Source of the DNA: an uncultured Porphyromonadaceae bacterium
GTDB lineage: Bacteria > Bacteroidota > Bacteroidia > Bacteroidales > Muribaculaceae
Assembly (NCBI GenBank): GCA_902495245.1
Contig: CABUWI010000007.1
Coordinates: 62,001-126,000, forward strand
Direction of reading: 5' to 3'
DNA: 64,000 nucleotides
The first letter of the stretch is position 1; each line of letters opens with the position of its first letter. This document shows positions 59,556 through 64,000 of this stretch, in pieces. Position numbers and translations under genes: made by a program. The notes under the pieces are model-generated. The model saw only the letters and a list, made by a program, of their open reading frames with translations, had not been told where the DNA came from and ran no database searches.

Positions 59556-60880
59556 TTTTCGTTAAAATCTTCATTATACCCGAATCCGCCTCCCAACGCC
59601 TGATAGATGCTCACCAGCGCCGTCAGCGCCGAGCCTTCGAGACCCGCGAGCGTGTTTTCGCTCTCGAGCCAGTTCATCTGGCCGTCTACGACGTTGCTGA
59701 AGGCGGTGAGGCCAGTCTTGTAGAGGTCGAGGGCCAGGTCGAGCGACTTGCGGCTCTGCTCGACGACCCGCCGCTGCACTTCGATTGTCTGCATCGTGCC
59801 GTCATATTGCAACAGGGCGTTGTTCACCTCCTCGACGGCATTGAGAAGCGTCATGTTATAGCTGTCGACGGCCTCTTCGAGCTGCAGCCGCGCCTGAGCC
59901 GTGCGGGCGCGCCGCGCGCCGCCGTCAAAGAGCGTCCACGACAGTTGCGGAGCCACGCTGTAGGTCAGCGAGTGCTTGCCGAACAGGCCGTCGACGCGCC
60001 GTGATTCGGTTGCAATCGTGCCCGTCAGCGCGAGCGACGGCAGATATTCCTTGCGCGCAACGCCCAGAAGTGCGGCACATTGGTCAATCTCCCTTTCGGC
60101 GCTCACAACGTCCGGACGCCGGCGCAGCAGGTCGGCCGGCACGTCATAAGGCACGCGCCCGGCATAGACGGGAAAAACCGTATCGGCCTCCAGCCCCGGC
60201 AGCGGCGAGCCGGGATATTGGCCCACGTAGACGGCAATCGTGTTGACAAGCGACTCGGCTTTGGCGCGCAGGGCCGGCAGCGAGCTTTGGGTGTTGAGCA
60301 GCACTATACGCGCCTGCGTAACATCGAGCATCGAGCCGAGTTCCGCCTCGAAACGCGCCTCGGCGATGCGCACAATCTGTTGCTGCGACTCGATGTGGCG
60401 CTCGGCCACCTGAAGTTGGCGCCGCGTGGTGCACAAATCCATGTAGGCCGTGGCCACATCGGCCGCCAGGCTCACGAGCACTCCGGCATAGTCGGCGCGC
60501 GAGGCGCTATAGGCCGCCTTTTGGGCCTTGACGGCGGCACGCACCTTGCCGAAGATGTCAATCTGCCAGCTCATCTGCGCCCCGGCCGAAAAATACGAGT
60601 TATGGCCGCTGCCGACTGCCGGCTGCTCTTGAGTCCAGCCGGCCGAAAGTCCGATTGTGGGGAAATATCCCGCGCGGGTTTCCTGTATCATTCTCCTACC
60701 CGCCTCGATGCGCTTCAGTGCAACCGCAGCGTTCGGGTTGTTGCGCTCGGCGCGCACAATCAGCGAGTCGAGTACGGGGTCGCCGAACGACCGCCACCAG
60801 CCGTCGTCGGCCGGAAACGGCTGTCCCGCCGCTCCGATTGCGGCTACACAGAGCAGTATTGTCAGAAATATGCCTCTCAT
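59552..60880 (-). CDS. Outer membrane efflux channel (TolC/NodT type)
   Basis: A 442-residue channel protein with a signal peptide (about 1-19) and the two OEP repeats, each rich in long helices: AERNNPNAAVALKRIEAGR, the YFPTIGLSAGWTQ strand, LLRRRPDVVSAEREIDQCAALLGVARKEYLPSLALTG, and SWTLFDGGARRARTAQA. No lipobox Cys, unlike many NodT proteins. It is the first gene of the efflux operon. Confidence 0.93.
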   Translation of the reverse strand: MRGIFLTILLCVAAIGAAGQPFPADDGWWRSFGDPVLDSLIVRAERNNPNAAVALKRIEAGRRMIQETRAGYFPTIGLSAGWTQEQPAVGSGHNSYFSAGAQMSWQIDIFGKVRAAVKAQKAAYSASRADYAGVLVSLAADVATAYMDLCTTRRQLQVAERHIESQQQIVRIAEARFEAELGSMLDVTQARIVLLNTQSSLPALRAKAESLVNTIAVYVGQYPGSPLPGLEADTVFPVYAGRVPYDVPADLLRRRPDVVSAEREIDQCAALLGVARKEYLPSLALTGTIATESRRVDGLFGKHSLTYSVAPQLSWTLFDGGARRARTAQARLQLEEAVDSYNMTLLNAVEEVNNALLQYDGTMQTIEVQRRVVEQSRKSLDLALDLYKTGLTAFSNVVDGQMNWLESENTLAGLEGSALTALVSIYQALGGGFGYNEDFNEK

Positions 60881-60944
60881 AACATAAATAATCTATAATT
60901 CAATTAACAATTTTCCCCCGAATTTTGCTCACGCCGCCCGCTTG

Positions 60945-61036
60945 CCGCAAAAATGTTCACCAAATTAACGCAAAAATATTCAGCAAAACACCGCAAAAAT
61001 ATTCATCAAAATACCGCAAAAATATTCACCGATTTG
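60945..61036. repeat. Four tandem 23-bp repeats
   Basis: Units begin at 60945, 60968, 60991 and 61014, exactly 23 bp apart, with core CGCAAAAATATTCA (unit 1 has G for the second A of ATATT). The fourth unit ends on TTTG at 61033-61036, which is the -33 box of the following gene. Each unit is about two helical turns, so bound proteins would line up. Confidence 0.85.
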
Positions 61037-61064
61037 CATAATCAATAGAAAATCACTACCTTTG
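61033..61064 (+). promoter_or_regulatory. Promoter of the DUF4143 ATPase gene (TTTG-N20-TACCTTTG)
   Basis: TTTG at 61033-61036 and TACCTTTG at 61057-61064, 20 bp apart; the ATG at 61075 is 11 bp downstream. The -33 box is the end of the repeat array. Confidence 0.8.
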
Positions 61065-61074
61065 CAGAAAAATT

Positions 61075-62370
61075 ATGGCCATGAAATATCTCCCTCGAGT
61101 AGCAGACAAAGTGCTGCGCAACAAACTGAAAGCATTCGGCGCCGTGCTGATTGAAGGTCCGAAATGGTGCGGCAAGACAACTACAGCCGCCCAACAGGCC
61201 AACAGCATCATACGGCTCCAGGACCCCGACATGCGCGATGCCTATCTCGCCACCGCTCAGACGCGACCGTCAAACCTGCTGAAAGGTGCCACGCCGAGAC
61301 TTATCGACGAATGGCAGGACGCTCCCGTCATATGGGACGCCGTCAGGGTTGCCGTCGATGAGCGCGACGAGAACGGACAGTTCATTCTGACACGCAGCAA
61401 CTCGGTTGACAGCTCACAGATCCGTCATAGCGGCACGGGCAGAATCGACCGCATGAAGATGTTGCCGATGAGCCTCTACGAGTCGAAAGAATCGAGCGGC
61501 GAAGTCTCGTTGAAACAGCTGTTTGATGAGAAAGACCATATATTGGGAGGCGAAACTTCTCCGATGACGGTCAACGACATCATATTTGCGGCATGCAGGG
61601 GCGGCTGGCCGGCTGCACTCAAGACTGACGACCGCCGGGCGCAACTGAGCATTGCCCGCGGCTATGTCGAAGGGTTGCTGGCTGAAGATATTTCGCGGGT
61701 CGACGGCGTCAGACGCGACCCGACCATCGCCGAGGCGATTCTGAGGTCATATGCACGCAACGTGTCAACACTGGCTAAAAAATCCGCGATGATGCAAGAC
61801 GTTATGGCCATAACCGAAACATGCTCGCAAAACACGTTTGACGATTATGTCAAGGCGCTTACCAAACTGTTTGTCATCGAAGACATCGACGCATGGTCGC
61901 CGGCCGTCAGGTCGGCGGGAGGCATTCGCCGTGGCAAGAAACGTGAATTTACCGATCCCTCCATACCGATTGCGATGCTCGGACTCTCGCCGGAACAACT
62001 CGAAATCGACCTGAAGACCTTCGGATTCATATTCGAATGTATGTGCATACGCGACTTCAAGGCTTATTCGCAGGCCCTTGGCGGGAAAATATCTTACTAT
62101 CACGACCGCTATGACCTTGAGGCCGACGGCGTTCTGCATCTTTCCGACGGCAGGTATGCCCTTCTGGAGTTCAAACTCGGCAGCGCGGAAATTGAAAAAG
62201 GTGCAGAGCACCTGCTTGAAATCAAACAGCTCGTCAAGGAATATAACAAACGGGAAAAACAGATTCGCCTCCGCGAGCCGGATTTGCTGATGGTCATCAC
62301 CGCCGGCCCCATTGCCTATACGCGCCCCGACGGCGTCCACGTCGTGCCGCTCGCGTGCCTTAAAGACTGA
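61075..62370 (+). CDS. AAA-type ATPase with DUF4143 domain
   Basis: A 431-residue protein: an N-terminal ATPase (Walker A GPKWCGKTT, residues about 29-37; Walker B LIDEWQDAP) and a C-terminal DUF4143 domain, an PD-(D/E)XK-like region seen in FIFECMCIRDFKAYS, YDLEADGVLH and ALLEFKLGS (Asp, Glu and Lys positions fit the nuclease core). Bacteroidales carry many such genes; the function is not known. A start at 61081 is possible. The gene is alone under its own promoter. Confidence 0.85.
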   Translation: MAMKYLPRVADKVLRNKLKAFGAVLIEGPKWCGKTTTAAQQANSIIRLQDPDMRDAYLATAQTRPSNLLKGATPRLIDEWQDAPVIWDAVRVAVDERDENGQFILTRSNSVDSSQIRHSGTGRIDRMKMLPMSLYESKESSGEVSLKQLFDEKDHILGGETSPMTVNDIIFAACRGGWPAALKTDDRRAQLSIARGYVEGLLAEDISRVDGVRRDPTIAEAILRSYARNVSTLAKKSAMMQDVMAITETCSQNTFDDYVKALTKLFVIEDIDAWSPAVRSAGGIRRGKKREFTDPSIPIAMLGLSPEQLEIDLKTFGFIFECMCIRDFKAYSQALGGKISYYHDRYDLEADGVLHLSDGRYALLEFKLGSAEIEKGAEHLLEIKQLVKEYNKREKQIRLREPDLLMVITAGPIAYTRPDGVHVVPLACLKD

Positions 62371-62440
62371 AATGTTGGGGCAAAAGCGGCGGGTAGTGGA
62401 ATTTTGGGCGCAAACGGCGGGCGGTTACAGATTTTTTTGC

Positions 62441-62448
62441 TAATTTTG
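62441..62448 (+). promoter_or_regulatory. -7 box TAATTTTG for pdxA
   Basis: TAATTTTG lies 28 bp before the ATG at 62476. No clear -33 TTTG. Confidence 0.5.
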
Positions 62449-62475
62449 CAGGGAAGTATCGAAGAAAACAGTGTA

Positions 62476-63555
62476 ATGGACCACGAACATAAAAAAATAA
62501 AGATAGGCATAACCCACGGCGACTATAACGGAGTCGGGTATGAGGTGATTCTCAAGGCATTCGAAGACCCGACGATGTTTGACCTGTGCACGCCGATTGT
62601 ATATGGCAGCCAGCGCATTGCGTCGCACTATCGCAAGCTGCTCGAACTGCCGCAACAGACCACCTGCCACATCGAGACGGCCGCCGAGGCCAAAAGCGCG
62701 GCGCTGAATTTCATCAACGTCGTCGGCGACGAAGAGCAGATTACCCCCGGCCGCAGCACCGAAGCCGCCGGCCGCGCCGCGCTTGCCGCGCTTGAGCACG
62801 CCGTCAAAGACCTGAAAGCCGGCGAGATAGACGCGCTGGTAACCGCTCCCATCAACAAGGCCAACATTCAGAGCCCGGAATTTCAGTTTACGGGCCACAC
62901 GGAATATCTCGAAGCCGCGTCTGACGACAAAGACCGGCGCGCGCTCATGATCATGGCCTCCGAGAGCGGCCTGCGCGTGGCCCTGGCCACCATACACAAG
63001 CCGCTGGGCGAAGTGGCACCGGCGCTGACCCGCGAGCTCGTCGGGGCGCGCATCAGGGAGCTGAACCTTGCGCTGCGCCGCGACTTCGGCGTGCACTGCC
63101 CGCGCATAGCCGTGCTGGCGCTCAACCCCCATGCGGGCGACGGCGGCCTCATAGGCCGCGAAGAAGAAGAGATTATCGCTCCGGCCATCGCCGACGCACG
63201 CGCCGAGAAGATTCAGGTGTTCGGTCCCTACCCCGCCGACGGATTTTTCGGAGCCGGCAGCCACCGCAAGTTTGACGGCGTCCTGGCCATGTATCACGAC
63301 CAGGGCCTGATTCCGTTCAAGGCCCTCTGCGGCACCGACGGAGTGAACTATACCGCCGGACTCGACTGGGTCAGGACATCGCCCGACCACGGCACGGCCT
63401 ATGACATCGCCGGCAAGGGCGAAGCCGACGCGCAATCAATGCGCTCGGCCATCTACATGGCCATCGACGCCCTGCGCAACCGCGCCACCGACGACGCCGC
63501 CTTTGCCAACCCTCTGAAAAAACTATATCAAGAACGCGGAAACCGCGACAACTGA
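62476..63555 (+). CDS. pdxA: 4-hydroxythreonine-4-phosphate dehydrogenase
   Basis: A 359-residue metal-dependent dehydrogenase of the pyridoxal 5'-phosphate pathway. Family marks are ITHGDYNGVGYEVI at the N-terminus, VTAPINKANIQS, the metal-ligand His in TGHTEYLEAAS, ALNPHAGDGGLIGREEE and MYHDQGLIPFK. An in-frame run upstream to 62404 covers the promoter and is rejected. It ends 4 bp before pgpA. Confidence 0.95.
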   Translation: MDHEHKKIKIGITHGDYNGVGYEVILKAFEDPTMFDLCTPIVYGSQRIASHYRKLLELPQQTTCHIETAAEAKSAALNFINVVGDEEQITPGRSTEAAGRAALAALEHAVKDLKAGEIDALVTAPINKANIQSPEFQFTGHTEYLEAASDDKDRRALMIMASESGLRVALATIHKPLGEVAPALTRELVGARIRELNLALRRDFGVHCPRIAVLALNPHAGDGGLIGREEEEIIAPAIADARAEKIQVFGPYPADGFFGAGSHRKFDGVLAMYHDQGLIPFKALCGTDGVNYTAGLDWVRTSPDHGTAYDIAGKGEADAQSMRSAIYMAIDALRNRATDDAAFANPLKKLYQERGNRDN

Positions 63556-63559
63556 CACG

Positions 63560-64000
63560 ATGCACGCAGAACCACACAGACCGATTGACCACAGCCGCGA
63601 CGCCGAATTTCCGCTGCTGCCCAAACTGATTGCCACGTCGTTTGGCGTCGGCTTTCTGCCCGTCATGCCGGGCACATGGGGCGCCATTCTGGGCGTGCTG
63701 CTCTGGCTGCCGCTATATATCTGGTGCAGCGCGGCCACCACGGTAACCGTTACGGCCATTGCCGCCGTTGTGCTCGCCGTGGGCGGCACCTGGGCGTCGG
63801 GCGTGAGCGAGAAATACTGGGGCAAAGACCCCGTGATTGCCTGCGTCGACGAAACCGTGGGCCAGTGGATTTCGCTGCTGCCCGTGGTCATGTGCCCGTG
63901 GTGGGAGATACTGCTCTCGCTGGGTCTGTTCAGATTTTTCGACATTTTCAAACCGCTCGGCATACGCAAGACCGAACGCCTGCCCCGCGGCTGGGGCATG
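63560..64000 (+). CDS. pgpA: Phosphatidylglycerophosphatase A (3' partial)
   Basis: 147 codons are visible before the window ends; the stop is not seen. MHAEPHRPIDHSRDAEFPLLPKLIATSFGVGFLPVMPGTWGA is followed by the acidic VDETVGQW and the RFFDIFKP segment that mark PgpA, which removes phosphate from phosphatidylglycerophosphate. Two hydrophobic segments are present. It follows pdxA by 4 bp. Confidence 0.9.
   Translation, partial: MHAEPHRPIDHSRDAEFPLLPKLIATSFGVGFLPVMPGTWGAILGVLLWLPLYIWCSAATTVTVTAIAAVVLAVGGTWASGVSEKYWGKDPVIACVDETVGQWISLLPVVMCPWWEILLSLGLFRFFDIFKPLGIRKTERLPRGWGM

Noticed and set aside
60945..61036. CRISPR array
   Set aside because: The 23-bp units are directly adjacent without spacers, only four in number, and no cas genes are present.
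60945..61036. Minus-strand promoter made of the repeats (TATTTTTG boxes) for the efflux operon
   Set aside because: TTTG and the next TATTTTTG are 15 bp apart, not 19-22, so no proper -33/-7 pair forms on that strand.
62404..62475. 24-codon N-terminal extension of PdxA
   Set aside because: It covers the -7 box at 62441-62448 and has no similarity to PdxA, whose ITHGDYNG block starts shortly after the ATG at 62476.

Overview
The window looks like chromosome from a Bacteroidota member, order Bacteroidales; a Muribaculaceae-like gut commensal is my best guess, not proven. Reasons: type IX secretion (T9SS) C-terminal sorting tails on four secreted proteins; promoters of the Bacteroidota form TTTG-N19..22-TAnnTTTG; almost no Shine-Dalgarno sequences but A/T-rich leaders; GH33 sialidase and GH89 alpha-N-acetylglucosaminidase; a succinate-to-propionate (methylmalonyl-CoA) module; and generally high GC broken by a few clearly AT-richer cassettes.

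Layout. 1-1001: 3' part of an acetyl-CoA hydrolase/CoA-transferase. 1007-1607 (-): hicAB toxin-antitoxin. 1880-6630: DUF2752 protein, DnaG primase, S9 peptidase lipoprotein. 6631-7146: non-coding region with a terminator and two kinds of palindromic element. 7147-14146: AT-rich T9SS protein and a 1720-residue GH89 enzyme. 14186-18293: polA (proofreading motifs degenerate) and a CotH-like protein. 18370-22782: ftsX, DUF3098, uppP, truB, queA, frr. 22779-30776: compact chain DUF3256, xseA, xseB, dsbD-like, SpoU methyltransferase, radA, DUF2027/Smr, ferredoxin. 30844-34029: GH33 sialidase. 34203-34466: two identical tRNA-Gly(GCC) and tRNA-Leu(GAG). 34587-36781: AT-rich radical SAM plus glycosyltransferase pair. 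36957-39350: L31, TrmN6-like methyltransferase, CPBP protease, rubrerythrin (-). 39479-44750: AlbA_2/Schlafen-type protein, bioB, acyl-CoA ligase. 44833-48646: accessory stretch with an MNT/HEPN toxin-antitoxin pair, 0.86 kb of palindromic repeats and a structured-looking leader, and an AT-rich MACPF lipoprotein. 48789-53527: methylmalonyl-CoA epimerase and sodium-pumping decarboxylase subunits. 53740-55164: second AT-rich T9SS protein. 55266-60880 (-): RND efflux operon. 61075-62370: DUF4143-type ATPase behind four 23-bp tandem repeats. 62476-64000: pdxA and the start of pgpA.

How genes work together. The GH33 and GH89 enzymes would trim sialic acid and alpha-GlcNAc from host mucin-type glycans. 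The mce-mmd cluster makes propionyl-CoA while exporting Na+, using a biotin carrier; bioB about 10 kb away supplies biotin. The efflux trio is a complete RND pump. Most remaining genes are replication, recombination, translation and envelope housekeeping.

Strongest points of novelty: a MACPF (pore-forming-fold) lipoprotein with an added FISUMP-like C-terminus and a pseudoknot-capable leader; families of intergenic palindromes whose copies differ by compensatory changes; 23-bp direct repeats that stop exactly on a -33 box; and a DNA polymerase I that has lost two proofreading motifs.
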